Positions 1 through 7,606 of a DNA stretch of 64,000 nucleotides are shown here, piece by piece (positions within the stretch are counted from its first letter, which is position 1; each line of letters begins with the position of its first letter). The stretch covers positions 1 through 64,000 of the forward strand of contig NZ_JXJO01000019.1 in assembly GCF_000826655.1 (NCBI RefSeq), given 5' to 3'. Both the position numbers and the translations under genes were made by a program. This DNA is from Psychroserpens damuponensis. Lineage in GTDB: Bacteria; Bacteroidota; Bacteroidia; Flavobacteriales; Flavobacteriaceae. The notes under the pieces were generated by a model. The model had not been told where the DNA came from. It made no database searches and saw only the letters and a program-made list of their open reading frames with translations.

Positions 1-1388
1 TCATTGTGGTGTACACCACCGTGACCGTCTCCGTGCATTATCATATTCATTTTAGAAACCCTTGCCATTCTTGGATTGGCATCTGTACCGAATATACATT
101 TATGCGATAAATGATGTAAACGACTTTTATTGTTATCGAGGTTTAATTCCTCATTGAGTTGCTTAAATAGTTTAGCTACTAAAGCATCTGTTTTTTCTTT
201 CTCTTTTTCGCTGGCTTTCAAATACGAATCATCAAAATATTGTTCTTTGATTTTTTCTTTTTGTAACTCAATATCTTCTTTTATATGTTCTCTTACATAT
301 TCAAAAGCATTAATTAAGAAACCACCAGAACCACTACAAGGGTCGCAAATACGTTCTCCTTCTTGTGGGTCTAATACGTTGGTCATAAACTCCACAATAG
401 TACGAGGCGTAAAAAACTGCCCTAATTCACCTCTAAAAGTTGTACCTAAGAATTTTTCAAAAGCAATACCCTTAACATCATCAGAGGTTTTAGATAGGTT
501 ATAAACTTGTAATTTCTCTACAATAGACAAGAAACTTTCTTTACGAATACGAATGTTATCATTATCGCTAAATAGAGCATCTTTAGCGTATTTTTCTTTT
601 GTTCTACGGAAAATGATTTGAACGTAATCTGTATTTTTATCGTCTCCTTGTAAATAAGGTCTAACGTTTTTGTTATACTCTTGCTCTAAGCGTTGGAACT
701 CTTTTTTAGAAAAGATGTTTTGTTTATCAAGTGAGTTTCTGTTATCACGTTCAAACACAATTTTAGTAAATAGGATTTTACTAATTTCATCAAATGCAGC
801 TTCAGGTGAAAGTTTATCATTGTTTCTAATTACATTATGGCATTGGTGTAATAGTTTAGCAAACTCGTCTTTTTCAAAAACCTTCTCATCTTGAAAAAGT
901 TTCTCTTTCTTTTTATCGTCTAATAATTCAGAAGCTTTTGGAATACGAGATAATTCCTTTCCTAAATTTTTTGGTATTTTTTCTTTGAACACTTGAAAAC
1001 ATCTGGTTTCTTTAGTGTTATGCGTAACAAAAAAATCTGCACTAACCCAAGTAGCATAGTTTAACCCTTGATAATAATCAGCAGGTTGTATGGTAACATT
1101 ATCAGATTTACATTCTATAACAATTGCTGCGTGTTTATCTTCATCTTTATCCTCTATAGTTTTCCAAATCACTATATCTGCACTTGCTCTTCCAGTTCCT
1201 CTTTGTGAATTGGTTACCTTTAATTCTTGTGCCATCTGCTCTAAACTGTAACCTAATTCATTAACTAAATGAACTATGAAATTTTGACGTACAATTTCTT
1301 CTGGTGTAGCTTCCAACCAAGCATCATCACCATTTAATGGAACTAATATTTTGGAATCGTTATCTTTATATTTTACTTCTAATGACAT
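1..1388 (-). CDS. N-6 adenine DNA methyltransferase (HsdM-like) with N-terminal nuclease-like domain, partial
   Basis: The first 462 residues are visible; the C-terminus lies beyond the left edge. Residues about 25-130 look like a type I restriction enzyme R-protein N-terminal fold of the PD-(D/E)xK type, with D71 (ADIVIWK) and E92-C-K94 (IECKS). The methyltransferase begins after a helical linker: the SAM-binding motif CDPCSGSGGF is at 348-357 and a conserved HGDG segment lies near the visible end. The NPPY/F motif would be off-window. It should methylate adenine in a specific site as part of a type I-like restriction-modification system; the specificity subunit is probably further left. The ATG lies 3 bases after the stop of the XRE gene, so the two are one operon. 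Whether the N-terminal domain cuts DNA or is structural cannot be told. Confidence 0.85.
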   Translation of the reverse strand, partial: MSLEVKYKDNDSKILVPLNGDDAWLEATPEEIVRQNFIVHLVNELGYSLEQMAQELKVTNSQRGTGRASADIVIWKTIEDKDEDKHAAIVIECKSDNVTIQPADYYQGLNYATWVSADFFVTHNTKETRCFQVFKEKIPKNLGKELSRIPKASELLDDKKKEKLFQDEKVFEKDEFAKLLHQCHNVIRNNDKLSPEAAFDEISKILFTKIVFERDNRNSLDKQNIFSKKEFQRLEQEYNKNVRPYLQGDDKNTDYVQIIFRRTKEKYAKDALFSDNDNIRIRKESFLSIVEKLQVYNLSKTSDDVKGIAFEKFLGTTFRGELGQFFTPRTIVEFMTNVLDPQEGERICDPCSGSGGFLINAFEYVREHIKEDIELQKEKIKEQYFDDSYLKASEKEKEKTDALVAKLFKQLNEELNLDNNKSRLHHLSHKCIFGTDANPRMARVSKMNMIMHGDGHGGVHHN

Positions 1389-1391
1389 AAG

Positions 1392-1694
1392 TTATTTAGA
1401 TTTCTTTGTAATATTTTGTAATTCTTCTTCTGCAATCTGTAGAGCTTGCAATGCTTGATCTTCATTTTCTACCAACTGAAATACTTGGTCTGCTAACCAA
1501 AGTGAAAACAGTTCGTTATAGTCAAGTTTGAAAAGTTTTGCTAAAGGTTTTATATGTTCACGTTTAGCGGTTTTTTCTCCTCTTTCTATTTTACTAAGCA
1601 TTGCGGTGTCAATGTCTAACTCTGCGGATAAGTGCCTGAGTAGCATTTCTTGTTCTTCTCTTTTAGACCGTATTAAGTCTCCGAATTTATTCAT
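1392..1694 (-). CDS. XRE-family HTH regulator (controller-like protein)
   Basis: A 100-residue protein whose first 65 residues form a Cro/C1-type helix-turn-helix (IRSKREEQEMLLRHLS, then DIDTAMLSKIERGEK). The C-terminal third is a helical extension. Small XRE proteins of this kind often sit directly before a modification gene and set its expression, as C proteins do. Here it precedes the methyltransferase gene by three bases. A 21-base palindrome overlapping a TATATTTG promoter element lies 25-45 bases upstream of its ATG, consistent with self-regulation. Direct control of the methyltransferase is inference from position. Confidence 0.85.
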   Translation of the reverse strand: MNKFGDLIRSKREEQEMLLRHLSAELDIDTAMLSKIERGEKTAKREHIKPLAKLFKLDYNELFSLWLADQVFQLVENEDQALQALQIAEEELQNITKKSK

Positions 1695-1718
1695 TGCTTA
1701 TTTGTTTGTATTAAATAC

Positions 1719-1739
1719 ATTTGTCAAATATAGACAAAT
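1719..1739 (-). promoter_or_regulatory. Promoter with overlapping palindromic operator of the XRE/methyltransferase operon
   Basis: ATTTGTC (1719-1725) and GACAAAT (1733-1739) are perfect inverted arms around a 7-base spacer. On the minus strand the bases 1725-1732 read TATATTTG, a full match to the Bacteroidota -7 element TAnnTTTG. A protein bound to the palindrome would cover the promoter. The predicted transcript starts near 1718 and gives a leader of about 24 bases. The likely binder is the XRE protein encoded just downstream. Confidence 0.65.
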
Positions 1740-1798
1740 TCAAAACAAACAAGAACAAAAACAACAATATGATTTACAAAAAGTGCAAAGGTTGCAAA

Positions 1799-4084
1799 CT
1801 ATAAAGAAGATGCAATCTTCTGATAGTGGCCATAACTCGGCTGCGAGAGGTGTGAACCTACCAATGATTTTAATAAGGCATCAATTGAGCGGTCTTTGAG
1901 TTGGTATTTCTTTCCTATTATTATGGCTTCTTCACGTTTAAAGTTTTGCGGTAAGGCTTCAAAGAATTGCTTTTTGTTGCTAGCACCTTTAAAAACGCCA
2001 GCTTCTTCTTTCTTTGGTAGATTGTTATACATTAACAAACCGTGTTGCAGATATACATTCGCTATCATTAAAGCCATTTCAAAATCTTCATCTGTACAGG
2101 TTACATTTTCTGAACAATCGCCATTATCAAACTTACGAAGTGCTGTGAATATCATAGTAATACGATACAAAACAAGTCCTAATCGTTTTACTACACTTCC
2201 TGCTTCTTCTGCTGTAAATGTGGTTACTTCAGTAAGCCATTGCTGCCCTGTATAATTAACTGTTTGCCATTGCTCTTGCGTTAAATGTATTTGTGTGTGA
2301 TTGGTTTCTAAGAAGTTTATCATTTCTAATACATTCTGCGATAACACTTCAAAATGGTCGTTTAAATTTAGGGTATTGCCGAAAGGCGATACATCTTTCC
2401 AAACTTGCTCTACTTTAAACGTATAGAATATGAAACGACTAAACAAACCATCTTCTGCTGATGAAATGATATTAGAAACTTGACCAGGAGTACCAGACAA
2501 TGCAACTGATAATTTAGTGTCTTTAATGATGATATACTCGTTATCTGTTTTACGAGAAATACTAATGGTTTCGTGGTGGAATGCTTTACGTAACATATCA
2601 GAATATCCGCCCCAATCTTGTTTAAATACTGCACCCATACTATCTGCTTCTGTTTCGCAAATAATTCCTTTTCCTTCATTTTGTTTGATATGACTTAGAA
2701 TAGCTGCTGAACTGGTGTTTGCAGGAATAAATACTACTTTAAAAGGTGGCTTTACAGGCTCTTCTGCGGTTTCTGTATCGTCTTTCTTTCTGTTTCGCTG
2801 TTCTGCCTTGTATTGAGCTAATTCGGCATCATAGATGGACTTATCTTGATTACTTTGTTCTAAAATACTTTCTTGATATGGGTCTGCCAATACTTTAGCA
2901 AATTTTAAAGCACCTTTTCCACTTGCTGCTGGAGCAATGATAAAAGAAAACAGATTAGGAAATACCGTTTGTTGAGCATATACACCTGATACATTTGGCA
3001 AACAACCACTAAGAATAGATAATGCACCTGTAAAGAACACATCACGTTCTCTTGGGTCTGTAAATGCCATTGTACCTTTTCTTAAAACCTCTGGTAGATT
3101 ATCAAATAATTGCTCGTCAAAAGTTGGTGTGTTTTTTAGGTAATCTTCATCACTTACTATCTCATTTGGTTGTGCTATTTGCTTATGACTTGGATAGCTC
3201 GCAAATTGCATAGCGTTGTTATCATAGGCTGATTTTACAGATGCTTTTATTTCCTCTTGGTTTAGGTCATAAGTATTTAGAATAAGATGCAAAGCATCAT
3301 CATACACGATTCCTCTCCTGTTGCAATTACAAGCCAATTGATATATGAAATTGTTTCGGTTGCCGTCTGCGTAACTTTCTTTGTTTTCGGTAAAAGTGAT
3401 AACCTCGGTAAAGGTTTCTGAATTATTGGCGTTTTCATTAGGAATAGGATTTTGAGTTACTACTGTTTTGGGTGTTGATGCTGTGAGAGGTTGTAAAACC
3501 GTTTCGGTTTTTACCTTGAACTTTTCGTTTTGTATGTTCTTATATCCGTCAGGATCATAAGACACAAAACACAACCTTGTAATGTCTTTGCATTTTGGGT
3601 CTGCTTCAATACCAACTTCTTTTTCATAATACGCTTGCACTTGTGCATAAGCGGTTTTATGATGTTCTGCATCTGTGTTTATTTCAATAAATACTTTTAG
3701 GCCATTACCACTTGGGCTTGTGAAACAAGCAAAAGTGTACGGAATGGATTGTATTTTCTGTTTTGCTTCTTGCAGCTCGTCTGGTTCTAACTTATCAAAA
3801 TCTAAGTGTACAAATCCGCTGTACTGTTTAAAGTATTCCATTTTACGACCACCTTCAAAAGTTGCGGAAGGTGTAAAAGCAACTAATTCTTTTTTGAATT
3901 GGTCTGCCCGTTCTGGTTTCCCCATTCCAATAGCCATACGAATAGCTTCAATAGGTTCTTTGTATTTGCCCTCAATAACGTCTTTTACTATTAGTAGTAA
4001 GGCTTTATTTTCTATGGGTTGATTGAAATTTTTATATATAGTAGATGATGCCATTTTAGAAGTATTTATGTGATTATTTTCCAT
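1799..4084 (-). CDS. BT4734-type primase-like / DUF3987 helicase-like replication protein
   Basis: 761 residues. Residues about 35-185 resemble the BT4734/VirE N-terminal primase-like domain, with HLDFD at 93-97 (paired acidic residues) and SPSGNGLKVF at 123-132. A PriCT-like helical segment follows at about 240-290. Residues 325-720 fit DUF3987, with a P-loop-like APAASGKG at 384-391. Such proteins start or support replication of Bacteroidota mobile elements and satellites. The first codons overlap the upstream HTH gene by 11 bases, so the two are translationally coupled; a second ATG at 4054 (MASSTIY) is also possible. It stops about 105 bases before the XRE start. Activity is inferred from family features. 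Confidence 0.75.
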   Translation of the reverse strand: MENNHINTSKMASSTIYKNFNQPIENKALLLIVKDVIEGKYKEPIEAIRMAIGMGKPERADQFKKELVAFTPSATFEGGRKMEYFKQYSGFVHLDFDKLEPDELQEAKQKIQSIPYTFACFTSPSGNGLKVFIEINTDAEHHKTAYAQVQAYYEKEVGIEADPKCKDITRLCFVSYDPDGYKNIQNEKFKVKTETVLQPLTASTPKTVVTQNPIPNENANNSETFTEVITFTENKESYADGNRNNFIYQLACNCNRRGIVYDDALHLILNTYDLNQEEIKASVKSAYDNNAMQFASYPSHKQIAQPNEIVSDEDYLKNTPTFDEQLFDNLPEVLRKGTMAFTDPRERDVFFTGALSILSGCLPNVSGVYAQQTVFPNLFSFIIAPAASGKGALKFAKVLADPYQESILEQSNQDKSIYDAELAQYKAEQRNRKKDDTETAEEPVKPPFKVVFIPANTSSAAILSHIKQNEGKGIICETEADSMGAVFKQDWGGYSDMLRKAFHHETISISRKTDNEYIIIKDTKLSVALSGTPGQVSNIISSAEDGLFSRFIFYTFKVEQVWKDVSPFGNTLNLNDHFEVLSQNVLEMINFLETNHTQIHLTQEQWQTVNYTGQQWLTEVTTFTAEEAGSVVKRLGLVLYRITMIFTALRKFDNGDCSENVTCTDEDFEMALMIANVYLQHGLLMYNNLPKKEEAGVFKGASNKKQFFEALPQNFKREEAIIIGKKYQLKDRSIDALLKSLVGSHLSQPSYGHYQKIASSL

Positions 4085-4358
4085 TGATAGGTGCTTTAAA
4101 ATTTTGGTCTAACAATTGGAGTATGTCTGATAAGCGGTAATAGATTTTGTACCCAATTTGGCAATAGCCTATGAGTCCGCTATCTCGCCAATATTGGGCG
4201 GTACGCTTACTTACATTCATTATCTGTAGAAACTCTTGGGTGTCGAAAAACACTTGGTCAGGATTGCTTCTTTGCTTGTCTTTAAGCATAAGCGTTAGTT
4301 CTGATAGTCTATCGTCTATCTGTTCTAACTTTTCGTCTAAAGGATGATAAAAGCCCAT
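4074..4358 (-). CDS. Small excisionase-like HTH protein
   Basis: 94 residues. An N-terminal amphipathic helix (about 8-30) is followed by a MerR/HTH_17-like winged helix at about 38-85 (TQEFLQIMNVSKRTAQYWRD, then the wing IGYKIYYRLSDI). Proteins of this type in Bacteroidota elements act as excision or replication regulators. It lies 2 bases after the preceding HTH gene and overlaps the primase gene by 11 bases, forming a three-gene unit. Its target is not known. Confidence 0.75.
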   Translation of the reverse strand: MGFYHPLDEKLEQIDDRLSELTLMLKDKQRSNPDQVFFDTQEFLQIMNVSKRTAQYWRDSGLIGYCQIGYKIYYRLSDILQLLDQNFKAPINGK

Positions 4359-4360
4359 AT

Positions 4361-4690
4361 CTAACTGCGTTTGTTTTGAATTAGATAATTGGCTGCTGCT
4401 TTTTCGATTTCGTCCGTAGAAGATTGACGGTTACGCTGTAACCATTCATCTAACTCGATACGATTGAAATAGAGTTTTTTACCCTGTGGGCAGAAATGCG
4501 GAACGGATTTCTGACTGGTAAGTTTGTACAGATGCGAAGCACTTATATCTAAATAGCTACAAGCATCATTGAAGTTTAATACTTCTTTTTTTAAGAGGTT
4601 TTGTTCCTCTATCTTTTGCTCAAGTCTGTTGAGCTTTTCTAAAATTAAATTTTCGTTACTCATTGTGTTACGATTTAAAAGGTTTAACAA
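4361..4690 (-). CDS. Excisionase-family HTH protein
   Basis: Up to 109 residues; the ATG at 4663 (MSNENLI) is equally plausible and would give 100. A coiled N-terminus (about 14-32) precedes a helix-turn-helix (NFDACSYLDISASHLYKLTS region, about 42-62) and a wing ending in YFNRIELDEWLQRN, the pattern of helix_turn_helix_17 proteins. It begins the unit that continues into the second HTH gene and the primase-like gene. Three direct copies of AGTAAGT lie upstream at 4748-4776 and may be its binding sites. Confidence 0.75.
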   Translation of the reverse strand: MLNLLNRNTMSNENLILEKLNRLEQKIEEQNLLKKEVLNFNDACSYLDISASHLYKLTSQKSVPHFCPQGKKLYFNRIELDEWLQRNRQSSTDEIEKAAANYLIQNKRS

Positions 4691-4747
4691 TCATTTCTGA
4701 CCGCTAAACTATTTCGTAACACTCTGGTAATCAGTTAGTGTGTAGGC

Positions 4748-4776
4748 ACTTACTGTGTAAACTTACTATACTTACT
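4748..4776 (-). repeat. Three direct ACTTACT repeats upstream of the HTH/primase unit
   Basis: ACTTACT occurs at 4748-4754, 4761-4767 and 4770-4776 on the plus strand, i.e. AGTAAGT in the direction of the genes. The first and third copies are 22 bases apart, about two helical turns. The position between the 356-residue gene and the HTH/primase unit suits an operator array or a small replication iteron set. Function is inference. Confidence 0.4.
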
Positions 4777-4784
4777 GTTTTTAT

Positions 4785-5855
4785 TTATAATTGGTTGAAT
4801 ATATTGTTAATAGTGTCAATATTTGTTGAGTATTCACTAACCTTTTTTTCGAGATTACTTTTACTAAATGGCTTATCATTGGTTGTATAAAATAAGTTTG
4901 AAGATGATAAAGATGTTGGACCAAGATTACTGAACATTGGTTTTAGCTTTCGCCAAACGTGGTTAAATAAATTTGATTGACAACCGATATAAACTTGTGG
5001 AGCACCTCTCTGTAAATCTCTACTTGTTAATACTGCATACAAATCATCAACTGTAGTTTTATCTTCATTTAAGAGTTCTATATTTCGATTCAATAGAGTA
5101 AGTATGGATTTTAGCTTTGTAGCATCTCCATTAAAACCAAAAGAGAAACGAGTATCTTTTTCAAACTTATAATCATCAATACCTAAGAATATATTATTTA
5201 CTGTTTGAAATTCAGGTGTTGGCTTATCAATCTCTATATCTGGAATGGGCTGTTGAAGTAGTTCTCCGTATAGCTCATTTTTGTTTGACGGTAATTCTGA
5301 AAGGAATTGAGGATATAACTTTTCGGTTTCCTTTAGAAAACGAATTACGTTAGTAATGAGTTGCGGAATAACATAAGCTGTCAAGTCGGTTTGCTTAAAA
5401 CTGTCTTGATCTGTTCCTATTCTTAATAATAGGTCTTTGCAAGATTTCACTACATTTTGAACTATTTCTTTTTTCTGAATTTCTCCAATGTCCTTATTTA
5501 TACATTTAAAAACTCTGTCTGATAGTCTTGTAGCTTCATTTAAAAGCAAATAATGATAAAACCTTTGTGTTGCTGTTGTTGGTTCAGCTAATTGAATTTC
5601 AACTAATGGATGCAGAATATCGTGGCTAATATCCGTATCAGCTTGTAAAAGATATATTTCCAAACCATCTTCTTTAAATAGATTAGGCTTGTTCTTATGG
5701 ATTTCCTTTAACGCTTTGTAATACTCGTTTATAGTCTGTGTAGGCTTTATGAAATTTGCAGACCTATTTTGTCTGTAAAACTTTTCATTGACTGCATCAC
5801 TTGCCCAAGGTTTTAAATCTCCATAGATGATGCTTTTAAAAATAGTTAGTTCCAT
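4785..5855 (-). CDS. Unrecognised mobile-element protein (possible RteC/DUF6617-like C-terminus)
   Basis: 356 residues, no signal peptide or membrane segment. The N-terminal two thirds are helical and charged; the C-terminal part (about 235-350) has the segment QVYIGCQSNLFNHVWRKLKP followed by LFYTTNDKPFSKSNL, which recalls small proteins (RteC- or DUF6617-like) carried next to integrases in Bacteroidota elements. That link is from memory and unverified. The stop of the integrase-side gap is one base: it starts 1 base after the integrase stop, so both are one transcript. No enzymatic motif was found. A regulatory role is possible but unsupported. Confidence 0.55.
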   Translation of the reverse strand: MELTIFKSIIYGDLKPWASDAVNEKFYRQNRSANFIKPTQTINEYYKALKEIHKNKPNLFKEDGLEIYLLQADTDISHDILHPLVEIQLAEPTTATQRFYHYLLLNEATRLSDRVFKCINKDIGEIQKKEIVQNVVKSCKDLLLRIGTDQDSFKQTDLTAYVIPQLITNVIRFLKETEKLYPQFLSELPSNKNELYGELLQQPIPDIEIDKPTPEFQTVNNIFLGIDDYKFEKDTRFSFGFNGDATKLKSILTLLNRNIELLNEDKTTVDDLYAVLTSRDLQRGAPQVYIGCQSNLFNHVWRKLKPMFSNLGPTSLSSSNLFYTTNDKPFSKSNLEKKVSEYSTNIDTINNIFNQL

Positions 5856-5856
5856 A

Positions 5857-6963
5857 TTATAAATCGAGTTGAATTTTATTAGCTGCTTCTTTCTTTTTGT
5901 TGTCTATTACTTTGGCATATATCTGAGTGGTTTTTAATTCTCTATGACCTAATAGTTTTGATACGGTATAAATATCTGTACCCATAGTAAGCTGTAGGGT
6001 TGCATAGGTGTGTCTTGCACAATGGAATGTGATGTTTTTGGTTATTCCTGCACGCATTACCCATTGTAATAATTTCATATTGTGCCAAGCACTATATTTT
6101 AAGCCTTTGAAAACACGCTCCGTTTGTTCCTGTTCTTCTCCTAACATATTGCGAGCTTGCTCGGAAATTGGTAGGGTTTCAGCTCCTTTGGTTTTTTGTT
6201 GTCTGAAACGAATGTAGTAGCCCATTTCATCAGAATGTTGTACCTCTGACCAAAGCAACTTATTTATATCTGACCATCTTAAACCAGTAAGACAAGCGAA
6301 TAAAAACGCAGTTTTTAATTGCTCACTTTCGCAATCTGCTTTTACTAATGCTTGAACTTCTTCTAAAGTTAGAAACTCTCTTTGTGGTTCTCCTTGTTTA
6401 AATCCCTGGACTTGCTCCGAAGGATTGTATTTTAAAATCCCATCTCTAACTGCTTGTTTTAATGCTGCCTTTAATTTATTGAAGTAGGAGTGTTTTGAAT
6501 TTTGAGATAATTCCTTGTTGCTTTTTGTTCGTGCTGTTTTATCTAAATAATCTTTAAAACCTTGTACCCATTCACGGTTGACTCTACTAAATGAAATATC
6601 TCTTGGACTGTATTTTCTTAGATGTTTACCAACACTATCCCAATTGCCATAATTACCTAAACTGGCTTTTCTCTTTTCTGTGAGTGCATCAAAATATAAT
6701 ATGAAACTGCCTTTTAGTTTTTCCTTATCTTGAAAATCATAAATATCATTCTGAATTTCTAAGTGTCGTTTAGCTCTTATACTTTCAGCTAATTGAAGTA
6801 TCGATTTGTTTTGGTCTTTCTCTGCCTTTGAAAGTGTACCTTTTTCTGGTTCAGGTGTGAGGTACAATTTAAGATATTCGTATTCTCGCTTACCATCTGC
6901 ATAGTAATCTAAATACAAACTGATTTTGTTTCCTTTCTTGCGTTTTCTTAATGTTACTTTCAT
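5857..6963 (-). CDS. Tyrosine recombinase (integrase) of the island
   Basis: 368 residues. An arm-binding N-terminus (about 1-85) and a SAM-like core-binding domain (about 85-185) precede the catalytic domain. The catalytic set is complete: R229 (TGLRW), a lysine near 257-259 (QKTKG), H314-x-x-R317 (HCARH), H340 (LGH) and nucleophile Y349 (QIYA). It should carry out site-specific integration and excision of the island. It is oriented with its start toward mnmE, 630 bases from the mnmE stop, next to the phased repeats at 7451-7522 that could be its arm sites. The downstream unknown gene begins one base after its stop. Confidence 0.92.
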   Translation of the reverse strand: MKVTLRKRKKGNKISLYLDYYADGKREYEYLKLYLTPEPEKGTLSKAEKDQNKSILQLAESIRAKRHLEIQNDIYDFQDKEKLKGSFILYFDALTEKRKASLGNYGNWDSVGKHLRKYSPRDISFSRVNREWVQGFKDYLDKTARTKSNKELSQNSKHSYFNKLKAALKQAVRDGILKYNPSEQVQGFKQGEPQREFLTLEEVQALVKADCESEQLKTAFLFACLTGLRWSDINKLLWSEVQHSDEMGYYIRFRQQKTKGAETLPISEQARNMLGEEQEQTERVFKGLKYSAWHNMKLLQWVMRAGITKNITFHCARHTYATLQLTMGTDIYTVSKLLGHRELKTTQIYAKVIDNKKKEAANKIQLDL

Positions 6964-6967
6964 AAGG

Positions 6968-7372
6968 CTAAATTTTAAAGAGATTATCGATTTCTGTCCG
7001 TTTTATAATAGTACGCCTACCTAATTTTGCAATGCTCAACTGGTTGCGTTTTATCATCCGCTGAATAGTCCATCTGCTTGCACCTAATAAATTGGCAGCT
7101 TCAGTAATGCTTAGAAATTCTTTATCTCTTAGATTGATATGATTTCCTGCTTGTGTAGGTAAGGTTTGCAGAGTTTGCAAGTTTTCGGAAGATGTAGGCT
7201 TGCTATTATTTATTTGCTCGGATAGGGTGGATTGTACTTTTTCTTCTCGCTTACGTTGTTTGTAGGCTTTACTTGCACAAGTATGACCGCAATACTTAGT
7301 GGTGGTCTTTTGTGCAACAAAAGCCATTCCACAGAATTGACAGAATTTCGGTATTTTAATTGTACTGCTCAT
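6968..7372 (-). CDS. Zinc-finger plus excisionase-type HTH protein
   Basis: 134 residues. The N-terminus has a four-cysteine zinc ribbon-like motif (C11-x-x-C14 and C28-x3-C32) followed by a basic stretch (KQRKREEK). A disordered linker leads to a C-terminal helix_turn_helix_17 domain at about 86-134 (ITEAANLLGASRWTIQRMIK). This matches excisionase-like proteins that direct tyrosine integrases. It starts the transcript that continues into the integrase 4 bases later. The phased repeats directly upstream are candidate binding sites. The assignment as excisionase is inference from fold and place. Confidence 0.75.
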   Translation of the reverse strand: MSSTIKIPKFCQFCGMAFVAQKTTTKYCGHTCASKAYKQRKREEKVQSTLSEQINNSKPTSSENLQTLQTLPTQAGNHINLRDKEFLSITEAANLLGASRWTIQRMIKRNQLSIAKLGRRTIIKRTEIDNLFKI

Positions 7373-7450
7373 TTGGTGCTACTTGTAGCTCAATGTTGCT
7401 TGGTGGTGCTATATGGTGCATCATTTCGCTTTGATTTGTTGCTTTATGAT

Positions 7451-7522
7451 TTGGGCAACAGATAAGCTATTAGGGCAACAATTGAACAACAAATATAAGA
7501 AATAAAGAGCAATTGGGCAACA
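7451..7522 (+). repeat. Helically phased TTGGGCAACA repeats at the island junction
   Basis: T(T/A)GGGCAACA lies at 7451-7460, 7471-7480 and 7513-7522, with a degenerate copy TTGAACAACA at 7482-7491. Successive spacings are 20, 11 and 31 bases, near whole turns of B-DNA, so all copies face one side of the helix. Two inverted TGTTGC hexamers occur at 7394-7399 and 7437-7442. The array is between the excisionase-like gene and the end of mnmE, as expected for integrase arm-type or excisionase sites. The gap 7373-7588 holds no gene. Confidence 0.55.
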
Positions 7523-7588
7523 AAAAAGAGACAGTAAAAACTTGTAAAGTCAATAAAAACAAGCAGTTAGAAAACAAAAGAAAGATAA

Positions 7589-7606
7589 TTACTTTCCAAT
7601 ACAAAA
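7589..7606 (-). other. Candidate attachment site in the last codons of mnmE
   Basis: The last 18 bases of mnmE on the minus strand read TTTTGTATTGGAAAGTAA and encode the conserved end FCIGK-stop. From memory, the Salmonella island SGI1 uses the corresponding last 18 bases of trmE/mnmE as its attachment site, and the two sequences differ at about two positions. Here a tyrosine-integrase island ends next to this site. The partner copy would lie left of the window. Exact crossover borders are not visible. Confidence 0.5.

Larger units (their letters stand above)
1..7606. mobile_element. Right-hand part of an integrative island at the 3' end of mnmE
   Basis: All genes here lie on the minus strand and are typical of mobile elements: a tyrosine integrase, three excisionase-like HTH proteins, a BT4734/DUF3987 primase-like protein, and an XRE regulator with a methyltransferase. 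The integrase end faces mnmE, whose last codons form a likely attachment site. The left end is outside the window: no second copy of the mnmE terminal sequence occurs between 1 and 7588. No relaxase, coupling protein or capsid gene is visible, so the type (mobilizable island, phage satellite or other) is open. The dispersed word TTCCGAAG, common in the rest of the window, has no exact copy here, which fits acquisition from elsewhere. Confidence 0.8.

Noticed and set aside
7373-7588. tRNA gene as integration target
   Set aside because: No cloverleaf or T-loop pattern was found; the mnmE end is the only conserved target at the border.
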